Shown here: positions 54,721 to 64,000 of the stretch, one piece after another
Layout of the letters: every line of letters starts with the position of its first letter
How positions within the stretch are numbered: position 1 is the stretch's first letter
NCBI GenBank assembly: GCA_019059635.1
Contig: JAGVRJ010000015.1
Coordinates: 992,001-1,056,000 of the forward strand
Reading direction: 5' to 3'
From: Proales similis
Lineage: Eukaryota; Rotifera; Eurotatoria; Ploima; Proalidae
Length of the DNA: 64,000 bases
Translations under genes and position numbers: made by a program
Notes under the pieces: generated by a model
The model's database searches: none
Told to the model about the DNA's origin: nothing
Seen by the model: the letters and a program-made list of their open reading frames with translations, nothing else

Positions 54721-56853
54721 ATGATCGCCGCCGACACGTTGCTCGAAGCTTCGTCCCAGCCGCGCCCTTCGTTCGGCTACATTTACGAGGGCAAGTTTCG
54801 CGATCTCTCTTCGGACCTGAATCCGGTAAGTAGAGACCGACGGGTCCATGTCAAATTCGTCAAAATCTACTAATCGCTGTGTGGATCAGGCCGGTATTTT
54901 GACTTATGTGAAAGGCGACTCGGTCGAGAGCTCGATAAGACAGCATTGTCAATCGGCGCCTCTGGAAGCGAATCTGAAACGCTTCTCTGAGTATCGCTAT
55001 CCGCCGCTGGGCGCCAGCAAGGTCCACTACGGCCGAGCAAGAGACCCCAGAGACTTTGAGCGGATCGCGCACGGCCTGAAAAGCGACGACAAATCGTTTG
55101 TAATTGCTCGCTCCGATCTAATCTCACTCTAGTCGAACTGATGCGATTCGAAACGCAGAGGGCCAAGGACTGCGTCAATCCGGACTTGTTGACTCGATTC
55201 GAGAACTTGCGAAACGACATGAGCGAACAGTGCTACTTGAGCAAGCGACGCCATCCGCTCGGACAGGCGCCAGACAGGGACCTGCTGCCGTCGGGTTTGG
55301 ACCCGTTGCGGTTCACGTTCGGTAGAACGAGCGAGAAAAGCGAAGGAGCTCGGCCCCTGGTGCGACCGAACAGATCGCACTCACAGATTGAGTTGGAGAC
55401 TAGAAACGCGCACAAAATGTACGTAAAGAGTCACAAGAGCTACGAGCCAGGCGAGCAGAAAGAGCGCCGTTTCGTCGGCCACTTTGACAAAGAGCAACGG
55501 TTCGGTCTGAAGACTGAGGCTCAGATTGACGGTCGCATGGCCAAGCAGAGTCTTGACTGGCTGCCGACCGAAAAGCAGGCCAAGCGAGCCGAGTACGACG
55601 GCCAGCTAATCGATAACTTCAGAGAAGAGCACACCAGCCAAGTGGGAAAGCAGCTCGATCCGTGAGTCGCAATTTCGCTGATCAGAATGGCGGCCATTTC
55701 ACCGTGTCTGTTGGCTACAGAAATAGAAAGACCCGCTTCCTGGGACCAGACCACGTGTTCGGCTTCAAGGACACAAACGACATTCTGAGCGCGGGCGACG
55801 TTGTTCACTCAAGGCCCGACGCTCGTCTGCTTAAGGGCCGAGACCACGAGCGGGCATTCGTTGCCTCCCTACGCTCCTACGTCTGCCGCTTCAACATGGT
55901 CAAATTTAAAACGCTTGCGGACGCGTTCGCGTTCTACGACCAGGTAAACCTGATTCAGACAGTGCAAATGATGCGCCAAGCTAATGAAGAGCATTTGGCG
56001 CAGAACAAAGACGGCCTCGTTGACAAAGACGAGCTGTCGATCGCCTGCAAGAAGATCGGATATCCGGCCGACTCTAACCTGATCGACGCTCTGGTGGCCG
56101 ATTGCGATCACGATCAGGACGGCTGCGTCAACTTTCTTGAGTTCTGCAACTTCCTCTGCTACTGGGAGTCGATGAAGCTCGGCCTGAGCGTGGACAAAAA
56201 GAATCGTAAGCGAACGGGGAGAAACGGGCGATAAACGCATTCTGAATGTGGCGTTTGAAAGACGAGCCAGGAGCGGAAATCAGAGACACTGAGGGCAGGA
56301 GAATGCTGCTGAGGAGAGACTTGGTCCACAAACGAGCAGGAGACGAGGAGAGCGAGCTCGTGCCGCGAAGACTCGTTCGCCAACTCGACGCACAAGGCGC
56401 CGATTGGAAGACAAACTACCATCTCATCAATGAGGCTCCGTTCAGATCAGAGCCGACTGGTATTGCCCAACTCATTCCTCGTCCAGTTGAACTCAATTTT
56501 CAATTTGTCAAAAAACAAAAGTGAAACGAACTTATGGACTGCCATCGATTCGAAGCGACATTGCAGCGCCGAATCTGAAGAAAATCAAGGACAAGCGAAA
56601 CTACGGCGACGAAGGCAACGCGTGGGCTCTCATCTCGCCGTCTGTGTTCTCGCAGCACGGCGTCTACGAAAGAGACTTCCTGGCGCCCAGGAGTCCACAG
56701 CACATTCGCGCCCTGTTCGAGCGCATCGGCTGTCAGCTAAGCGACGAGCAGTTCAACGCTTGCTGGTCTCTGGCGCAGAGTGTCGCTCCTGACGGCCAAG
56801 TTTCAGTCGAGGAGTTTCGAAGCGCCCTCGGGCAAATGCAAATTTCTTATTAA
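54721..56853 (+). CDS. EFHB: EF-hand domain family member B (ciliary microtubule inner protein, CFAP21 orthologue)
   Basis: In other animals EFHB is a Ca2+-binding protein inside axonemal doublet microtubules. Exons 54721-54825, 54890-55099, 55159-55661, 55721-55943, 56004-56205, 56262-56459 and 56522-56853 join in phase to 590 residues; introns 56-64 nt. Family signatures: YPPLGASKVHYGRARDP, CYLSKRRHPLGQAPDRD, KMYVKSHKSYEPGEQ, MAKQSLDWLPTEKQAK, DHVFGFK, and the C-terminal YGLPSIRSDIAAP, NYGDEGNAWALISPSVFSQ, GVYERDF. EF-hand 1 is DQNKDGLVDKDE (created by splicing out 55944-56003) and EF-hand 2 is DCDHDQDGCVNFLE; both have acidic residues at loop positions 1, 3 or 5, and 12. It is shorter at the N-terminus than human EFHB (about 830). 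Indicates motile cilia or flagella. Confidence 0.93.
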
Positions 56854-58390
56854 AGCAGCTTTCAAAAATACTTTCAAAAATAAAATAACCGCCGGCTGCT
56901 CGCTTTGTTGGCTGGTGCAATGCTTGTGTGGGAGATGACGGTCACTCTAAAGTGTTAATAACGTCGTCCGTTCGTTTAGAGTAGCGGCTCATTTCTGCTC
57001 GACTCGGACGGATTAGATAACCGGCAGCAGGGCTTTATCTCTTGGTTCGCAAGCTTCTGAAGCGAGTGCCGCCGATCAAATCCGCATATCTGCGTCAGAT
57101 TGTTGGCCACTGAGGCACACGAATGTACTAGAAGAAGGCACGAGCAAGATACCATAGAGTTCGATCAGGAAATTAGGACCAAAGTAAACAAAAGCGACAA
57201 GAAGAAGAAAACGGAGGCGGCGGTGAGCAGAAAATAAAAACGAACAAGATTAGGCAACGGATCGATCGTATGGGAGATAAGGACGCAAGGCGCAAGTGTG
57301 ACACAAACAAAGCGGCAGGTTTGACAAGTGACAAAATTTATGGATTTAATCAACTAGACCGAGAGAGATCGTATTGGCTCTCTGGTTGATGGCTTTCGAT
57401 TCGAATATTGTATCGAGTGCTTCAAGTGGCGTCCACACCACACGCAGGGTAATGCTCAGGCCGGATGAGATTTGCCGGGCGTCGAGATAAGGCCTAACTC
57501 TATTAGCCAGTCGTGTATCAATGCAGCACTGATGAAAATGATGCGAGAGCCAAGAAGCAGACGACCGCTACAAGAGTCATTCATTCGTGCGATACACGCC
57601 ACATAAAGCAAGAGCTTGTGCTAATCGTTTTTGTTTTAACCGAGCCGCTCTAATTTTAATTCGCTCGTAAATAAATCAAGAATTCATCGCATAAAACTAA
57701 ACGGCTCTCAAACACACACACACATACAGGGCGGCTTGAATTGTCAAGGCGTGCTTGGGCCGGCGACAATGATGATAAAGCAGAAATGAGAAGAAAACAG
57801 AGAGAGAAAGAGAGAGAGGGGAGGCGACAATTTGATTGGACGGACGCTTGCGAGCTCGCCTACGATTGGCTCGAGCTCACCTTTTTAGATAAATCGACTT
57901 GGCCCGCTAGCGAGTAAAAACTCATAAAAACAGAGAAAAGCAAACAAGAACGAGCGAACGAGAGTCGATTGTCGCATTTTTATGGAGTTTGTCTCGGCGG
58001 CATGTTTGTGTGCGAGCAAGAAAATGGCCACATAAAGCGCTTTTTATCACCAGAAGAAGAGAGCCACTGCTTGATAGGAGTTTTATTCATTTATTATCTT
58101 GGAGCTTAGAAAGATTTCTTTTGACGCTGGTCGCTGGCAAACGAGAAGCCCAACACATTGAGACAAGCAAGCACAATAATAATAATAAAATCGAATCGTG
58201 CAAATCACCAAGGCCAGCCTCGTCTGAAAAGGCAATAAATCGGAGAGTGGCAATTCACCACGTCCATCGAGCAAGCAAGCAAGTGAGCGAGCAGCCGCCA
58301 ACTCAAAGCCGATCGACGAAAATTGACGCAGCCACAGAGAGAGAGAGAGAAGGCGAGCAACTGGCGACAATTTGGCAACCCACTGAATTT
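56854..58390. other. Spacer between EFHB and the homeobox gene
   Basis: 1.5 kb. AATAAA at 56879-56884 is 26 nt past the EFHB stop. The homeobox reading frame stays open back to 57989, but its first ATG is 58391. Simple GA and CA tracts otherwise. Confidence 0.6.
56879..56884 (+). terminator. Poly(A) signal of EFHB
   Basis: AATAAA 26 nt downstream of the TAA stop. Confidence 0.55.
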
Positions 58391-59716
58391 ATGGCGGATT
58401 TTAATGAATGTAATAAAGATTCGACTTTTATTGTCGAATTGGAGAATTATAAAGGCACTAATGATAACTACAATAAAAATAATAACAATAATCATAAAGA
58501 CGGTGATCGCGGTGATAAATCTCACTTCTATTCGAACGATCAGCTACTTCCATTGCAGCCTCAAGCATATTACGAGCCACACGGTAAGCGATCACTGTCC
58601 TCGGCGGCGGCGGCGGCGGCGTACGACTACCGGCCCGATATCTCCTCGTCGTCTGCATATGGCACGTATCGGCCAAACTCGAGAGCCGACACCAATCGAT
58701 ATTATCCTTGGTCGGTTGCCCACCCTTACCAGCAGCAGCCCTTACATCAGCAGCAGCAGCTCTTGCAACCACAAGAGTCGTACTACGGCTACTTTGAGCC
58801 GAGCACCAGTTTTTTCTCCGCTTGTAATCATTACGCGCCAGTAGAAGCATCCTACTGCTACGGCTATGACTACCAGCAGCCTACGTCGAGGGCTGCTTCT
58901 CAGCCATTGTCGGTCAACTATGGAACTGGAGCAGTGGCAGCAGGACCGGCAGCTGAGACAGGCTATGGCTATGCTCTGGACTATGGCCTTGAGTGCACAA
59001 GGTATTCGATAGAGCAGAGCGCTCAGCAACAGGCAAGCTCGACTCAAAGCAAGCCAAGTTTGGATTTGACTTGCGAGAGCGCACTGATCGCTGATTTCTC
59101 CGCAAACAGCTCGCTCAGCTCATCTCCGCCGGGCAGAAATGACAACTCGAAGCGAGCGCTGGATCTATCGTCGAGCAACGATGACGCCGACAGTTGCGAT
59201 TTAGAGTCAACAGGCGAAGAGCCTAGCTCGTCCTCAATCAGAGCTCCATGGATGCAGCCAGGTGAGTAAAAAAGCGACGAATAGCATCCACCTGAAAAGC
59301 TCAACTCTCTTCCTTTGCAACCCTGACCAGGCGACCGCTCGGGCTACAAAAGAAAACACCGTCAAGTGTACTCGCGCCAGCAAACGTTCGAGCTGGAGAA
59401 AGAGTACTGCTACAGTAAATATCTGACTCGTAAGCGCCGAGTGGAGATTGCGGGCGCCATAAAGCTGACCGAGCGTCAAGTGAAAATCTGGTTCCAGAAT
59501 CGTCGAATGAAAGAGAAACGCGAGTCCAACAAGCAAATTCAATATTCGTCGTCTTCGTCCTCCTTATCGGCTTGTCGTCATTCGCCCGACATTCTTCCGC
59601 ACCTAAACAGCAGCAGCACTTGTCAAAACGGTGCCCTCACGCCGACCAGCTCGGACCGCACCCCGAGCACCGAGTTCATGTCCAACAGCTCTCTGGCAGC
59701 GCTGATCAGCATCTAA
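58391..59716 (+). CDS. Hox-class homeobox transcription factor with mixed central/posterior signature
   Basis: Exons 58391-59261 and 59331-59716 (69-nt intron, phase 1) give 418 residues. The N-terminal exon is Asn-, Tyr-, Gln- and Ser-rich with an Ala run ([12 protein letters not shown]). Right before the intron is a hexapeptide-like APWMQP, the usual Hox position for the PBC-binding motif. The homeodomain (about residues 297-356) reads [19 protein letters not shown], then [20 protein letters not shown], then [16 protein letters not shown]. Gln50 and Asn51 are present. YS and EKEY resemble posterior Hox (Abd-B/Post), whereas [11 protein letters not shown] is central Hox (Antp/Ubx/ftz). This mixture recalls the MedPost gene of rotifers and chaetognaths; a divergent Abd-B or ftz is the alternative. 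The second exon ends [11 protein letters not shown]. It encodes a DNA-binding regulator of axial patterning. Confidence 0.9.
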
Positions 59717-62700
59717 CAAGCGACCGCTTCCTCTTGCACCCGTTTAGTCCTTTTCCTTCAACTGCCTGTTTTGAATTCACATTTGTTTTATCTCAAACTC
59801 GCTCGGCACGTTCTTTTCTCCCCACTTATCTTGCTGCAGGGCCTCGATCCTAGTTGATGCAGGCTGCTCTGGGAGGGAAGCAAGCCGTTACGCCATCGTG
59901 TATTTAACATTTAACCGCATCATAAAGCTCTTAGCGTTTAATGGGCCTCGTAAAAAGGCATCCAAATAATGGCCTCTTAGCTCTCAGTCTCTATTTATAG
60001 AACGCATATTTATAAATATTAAAGCTGCAAATAAATTTCCGAAAGGTTAAACTCGCCTTCAAAATGAGCGCATTTTCAATCTGCAATTTGCATAAGCAAA
60101 TTAGAGCCCACGGCCAGCGAGCGAACGGACGGCCGTGTCAATTCGGCCCATTACCACCACCATCATCATCTTCATCATCATTATCGTGATGATCGTCATC
60201 ACCATCCACAGCAGCGTCATGATCAATACTTGTTGTTAACGAGCGCGCGCGGTTTCACGCGTCAGTAGCCGTTCACGTCGATTTTAACCGGCCACTTTGG
60301 CTGTTCTTCTCTGTGCGTGGCCTCTTTTCTCTGTCGATTGGTTTTATTACCTCTTGGGGGCTAGTTTCTTCTTGTGTTGTTCGCCGCCGTTCGATTCTTG
60401 ATTTGAACTGATACGTGGCTAATTGTGGCTGGCCCAGGTAGCGAGAATCGGCTCGCTCCGATTGGTCTGCACTTGTCACGTGCCATCTCAGACCGAGCAG
60501 ATACAACAACAAATAGAAAGGAGCGTGCAAGAGTTTGAAAAATAAAAATTGCTTCCCAATCGACTAACGCGGCTGCTGCAGCTGAAAGAAGGCAGCTGAA
60601 TGTTGATTCATTTTGAAACTAATTGAGCAGCGCCTGTTTTGGTATTTGTGGATCGATTTCGTATGGGTGGTGGAGCTTGGTAACCTCGTCTCTGGCAACA
60701 ACTCGCTCTTCAATTCTCACCAATGGCACGGATCAGCGCACACTCAGCAGATGCGAATTATGCCAGAAGCTGGCTGACTGCCTGCCTGACTGGCTGAAGG
60801 GATCGAAGCTGGCCATGTCGACCGAGCTTTATTGCATCCCTTGAACAACAATTAAGCCGATGCCGATGATGGCTGATGGTGGAGATTTGCTCTTATCCTC
60901 AAACGCTTAGTGGGCAACGCTCGCAAGTCAGTCAGATAGCAAGAGCACCATCAAGCGAGCATGCAACAAGCCGGGCCTTGATGCATTGATGACCGGCCCG
61001 GACTCGCTAAGCACCGTTGGAGAGCTGCTTCTGTTGCTAATCTCCTCGATTGCTACTTGCCCAGTTGGCGCACGTTAGAGGCGTTTGATAATTAAACACA
61101 ATCGAGAGCCTCCTCGCTCTCTCTCTCTCTTTTTGGTTCAGCCCTTCTTCTCTGGTTCTCAATCCCTCTCTGTGCCCTGCATCGTTCGATGAGGCATCGT
61201 TTTGCAAATTAATGGCACGCACGCCTTCTCCACTCGTCCTATCATCAAGCGCCCGTTTGAAACACAAGCGAATATTAAACGGCGAATGAGCGAGCCCTGC
61301 CAGCGCTCATTTTGCATTCGATTCTTCAAACAGCTCCTTTGCCGACTACGTCACCGCTCGTGTTTCTAAATATTCCTAAAAGTCGGCAGCTTCAAAATCG
61401 CGCGCCTCTTTCATGCACGCCTTTTTCATGCACACCCCTTCCGGCACGCAGAGATGGTTATTTTCTGCGTTTTATTGCCATCTCGTCGGTTTAATTTGCC
61501 GTCACCGCATTTCTCCTAGAATCTTTCTGTTGCGCTTGATGGTGCAAAATCGCGCCGGAAGCTCGATAGAATTAGACTACTAATCGTATTTCTTAAGACA
61601 TTTCTCGTTTCGTCAACTCTGCACCTAAATGAGCGATTACGTCAATGGGCAAAGTACGCGCGCCAGACAGGGGGAGGCTTAGGTGCCAAGCAAAGCGATA
61701 TAGAGCGATAGAATGGAAGCATAGACGAACAGAGAGGGAGAGAGGGAGAGAGAGAAGGGAGGGAAAGGAGCAATGGATACAGAAGGAGGAGGCCGAGCAG
61801 CAAGCCGAGCAAGATAGAAAAAGTGATTTAGCCAAGCAGCAGCAATTGATGGGAGATTACATGCAAATCGATCCGTTGAATGAGTGCGCATCATGTTAAT
61901 CAGGTCAGAGGCCGATTATTCGCTTACCCAACAGATAATCTCACTCATTCATAAATATTTGCATTACGCATTCGTCTAACTCACTGAACTGATCGCGTGC
62001 CTCGTTTAAACTATCTTAGTTGCGGCGCCCGCAGCGCGAATCCTGATCAACGCAATCGCTGTTATCTCCAGACAAGTCTATCTTGCCGATCTGCCTCTCG
62101 CAATCGGCCTAAGCTGCTTTGTTGTCTTCGATTTTCTATTTTCCCTCCTCTTCCGGTGAGCTCCATTACCACCAACATCATCTACTTGTGCCTCGAATTA
62201 GCCTATGAGCCAGCTCCGTATGAGCCAAGTGCGTATTATGAGGCCACTGTTCTCAACTAAGGTCGCTGCAAATGCTCGTTTGGCATTTAGCGCAACTTGC
62301 TTGCCGAGATGAACACCGGCTCCCCGAGTGTCTTTGACATAATTACACATGTCGCTGCATTGGTCGTAAAATCGATACACCAGCCAGAGCACAGACAATT
62401 AGAGGCGCGTTGTTTGCAGTTAAATCGACTGCGAGTCGACATCCGTCTCACAGCAAGATTTCACACGAGCCAGGCGGGGGGCGTCTAATCATTAACATGT
62501 CGCTTTTAATATTTCAATCGCAATTTTGATTTTTTTTTATTACCTTGACTTCTTCTTGGTCTTTTTGTGAGCCTGTGTGTATTGTTTCTCATTCTCAATC
62601 GGATTGCCACACGTGTTTTATTTACATCGACCTATCACGCTGAGGCCACAGCAACATCCAGCCACACACACACACAAATAGCTGAATGTCGATTTAAGTA

Positions 62701-63660
62701 GCAGCAGCAGCAGCAGCGATGGCATAAACCGGAGAACGAGAAAAGTTTATGAAAAGGCTATATTTAGTATTGTTGGAAGCCAGTCAAACAAATGTTTGCA
62801 GCTAGTGTTGTGTTGGTAGTTAATTTAAAGTCACACTGGGCGAATGATGTTAGTTTCTGTATCCAAGTGAGACAGAGCCGCCGCAACGACGCAGTTCGTC
62901 AACGTCTATTTTGAAGGGCCCAGAGAGAAAGAGCGGGCTGAGACGAGAGAGAGCCGGGAGGGGATTGAGAGCAGCCGACGAGAGGGAGAGAGGGAGAGAG
63001 AGAGAGAGAGAAGCAGAGAGTTGAATGTAAAACGAAGAAAGATTGAAATATTAAAGCGCAAAATGACTACATCCCCAGCTACAGAGGAGCGCGACACAAT
63101 CACGCTTGCATAAGAGCGCATGTCTACAGGCACATGAATTATTCATTTAAGTTTCTTTGTCGCTTTGGAAAACAGACAGGCGTCGGGCAGACAGCCAAGC
63201 AGCAGCAGCAAGGAAAGCACTTGAATTAATCTTAATTAAATATGAAACCGAGATGCGAATGCTGTCAGTCGGCCGAGTGTTGGCTCTTGCTCGCTAAATG
63301 TCTCTTGTTCAATCACTTTTGCCATTAACGCTGTCTGACAGCAGCAAAAAGCAGCCGCTCGGCCAGAATTTAATCAATTAAATCTGCTTTTCATAAATAG
63401 CGCAGCTCCGATTGAAATTTGCCTCCTCTTCCTCGTCCTTGATTAGACATTGTCAAAGGCGTTTTTTTTCCGAGTGCTCTCTCGCTTCTTGTCGCCATTC
63501 AGTCAGATTTTATCCGCTTTTCCTCGCATTTCCTTCCTCGTCTCGTCCGTCTGTGGCATTGTTGCGCTTGAGTCTGTTGTTCGATTTGAATTGTTAGGCA
63601 TTTTTGATTCAAAATTTGCTCTGTGTTTAGACTCAGCGATGAGCTCAGACTGAGGCCTAA
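59717..63660. other. Non-coding interval downstream of the homeobox gene
   Basis: 3.9 kb with no exon supported. It contains CAT/TCA-rich sequence at 60155-60200, GA tracts at 61731-61770 and 62941-63015, a (CA)n at 62662-62678 and a CAG run at 62700-62717. It may contain homeobox-gene regulatory DNA. Confidence 0.55.
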
Positions 63661-64000
63661 ATGTCAGGCGCGGAGTTGAAAAAGAAATCGCACATGAATT
63701 CGACGACGATTAGCTTACCGCCTCTAAAGCAGCCTCAGCAGCAGCAGCAGCCGCCACTCGAAAAGAGTAAAGCAGCGACGAGCACAGCCACTGCGCTGGT
63801 GTCTGCCTCGGGCTTCGGCAGCGGCACCAGCAGCAAGGTGATCGACGAGCTCAGTCGAGAGTTTCAAGAGTACGCGTCCATATCCGATCGCGATGAGGGC
63901 AAGTTTCAGGCCCAACTCGAACGGACGCCCACCTACTTTGCGCGAGTGAGTCCTCCGTCGGGCGCTGCCAGTGCAACTGGCGCCGCGAGCTCAATGCTCT
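63661..64000 (+). CDS. Unrecognised protein, N-terminus only
   Basis: Open from ATG 63661 to the window end (113 codons). It starts MSGAELKKKSHMNSTTISLP, has a Gln/Pro stretch (KQPQQQQQPPLEKS), a Ser/Thr/Ala/Gly-rich part, then a charged segment more likely to be conserved (KVIDELSREFQEYASISDRD, GKFQAQLERTPTYFAR). A GTGAGT donor at 63944-63949 after TYFAR could end the exon there, in which case the last 57 nt are intronic. Codon use resembles the other real exons. I could not assign a family. Confidence 0.6.
   Translation, partial: MSGAELKKKSHMNSTTISLPPLKQPQQQQQPPLEKSKAATSTATALVSASGFGSGTSSKVIDELSREFQEYASISDRDEGKFQAQLERTPTYFARVSPPSGAASATGAASSML

Noticed and set aside
1-64000. CRISPR arrays, bacterial operons, rRNA genes, full-length transposons or viral genes
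   Set aside because: The window is intron-bearing eukaryotic DNA; I saw no spacer-repeat array, transposase, reverse transcriptase, integrase or rRNA sequence.

Overview
This window is nuclear DNA from a small animal. Genes are split by very short introns (mostly 56-64 nt, GT...AG), AATAAA signals follow several stop codons, and the long non-coding stretches are full of GA/CT and CA microsatellites. CpG does not look depleted. The gene set is metazoan: muscleblind, group I PAK, a Hox-class homeobox gene, a CNG channel, DNA polymerase delta. An EFHB gene (plus a possible JHY homologue) implies motile cilia, so a spiralian is more likely than a nematode or mite. Two features hint at a rotifer or other gnathiferan: a homeodomain mixing central and posterior Hox signatures, and an orphan receptor family that resembles (from memory, unchecked) orphan receptors of monogonont rotifers. 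That placement is inference.

Layout: 1-1254 (-) ferric-chelate-reductase-like DOMON/b561 gene, cut by the window edge. 1255-5501 non-coding. 5502-8203 (+) cyclic-nucleotide-gated channel, convergent with 8430-10027 (-) mitochondrial methionyl-tRNA formyltransferase. 11638-13741 (+) PAK kinase. 13742-20888 non-coding, rich in simple repeats. 20889-26099 (+) muscleblind-like splicing factor. 26993-29003 and 29522-30873 (-) a tandem pair of NAAA/acid-ceramidase-family genes, one intact and one that has lost its catalytic residues. 31391-34824 (-) DNA polymerase delta catalytic subunit. 35624-36861 (-) possible JHY-like protein. 38709-39683 (+) coiled-coil protein. 40151-53811 (+) five tandem intronless 7TM receptor genes. 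53870-54497 (-) small unrecognised gene, head-to-head with 54721-56853 (+) EFHB. 58391-59716 (+) homeobox gene. 59717-63660 non-coding. 63661-64000 (+) start of an unrecognised gene.

The most striking object is the receptor array. Each gene encodes about 785-790 residues: signal peptide, about 400-residue Cys-containing ectodomain, seven membrane segments with altered class A motifs. A block of about 593 bp (membrane-proximal stalk to TM4) is nearly identical in DNA sequence in all five copies and is GC-rich, while the ectodomain and TM6-TM7 tail of the same exon are AT-rich and divergent. Genes 2 and 3 share a further 271-bp tract with no difference I can see, and gene 4 switches between two sequence types. 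This is the pattern of repeated gene conversion that homogenises one module and leaves the others free to diversify.

Other leads: a CNG channel with a non-standard selectivity filter; an NAAA-family pseudoenzyme with a disordered insert and a basic cleavage-like site; a muscleblind protein with altered zinc fingers 2 and 3. Exon boundaries were derived by hand from reading frame, splice sites and remembered family alignments; none has been checked against transcripts.
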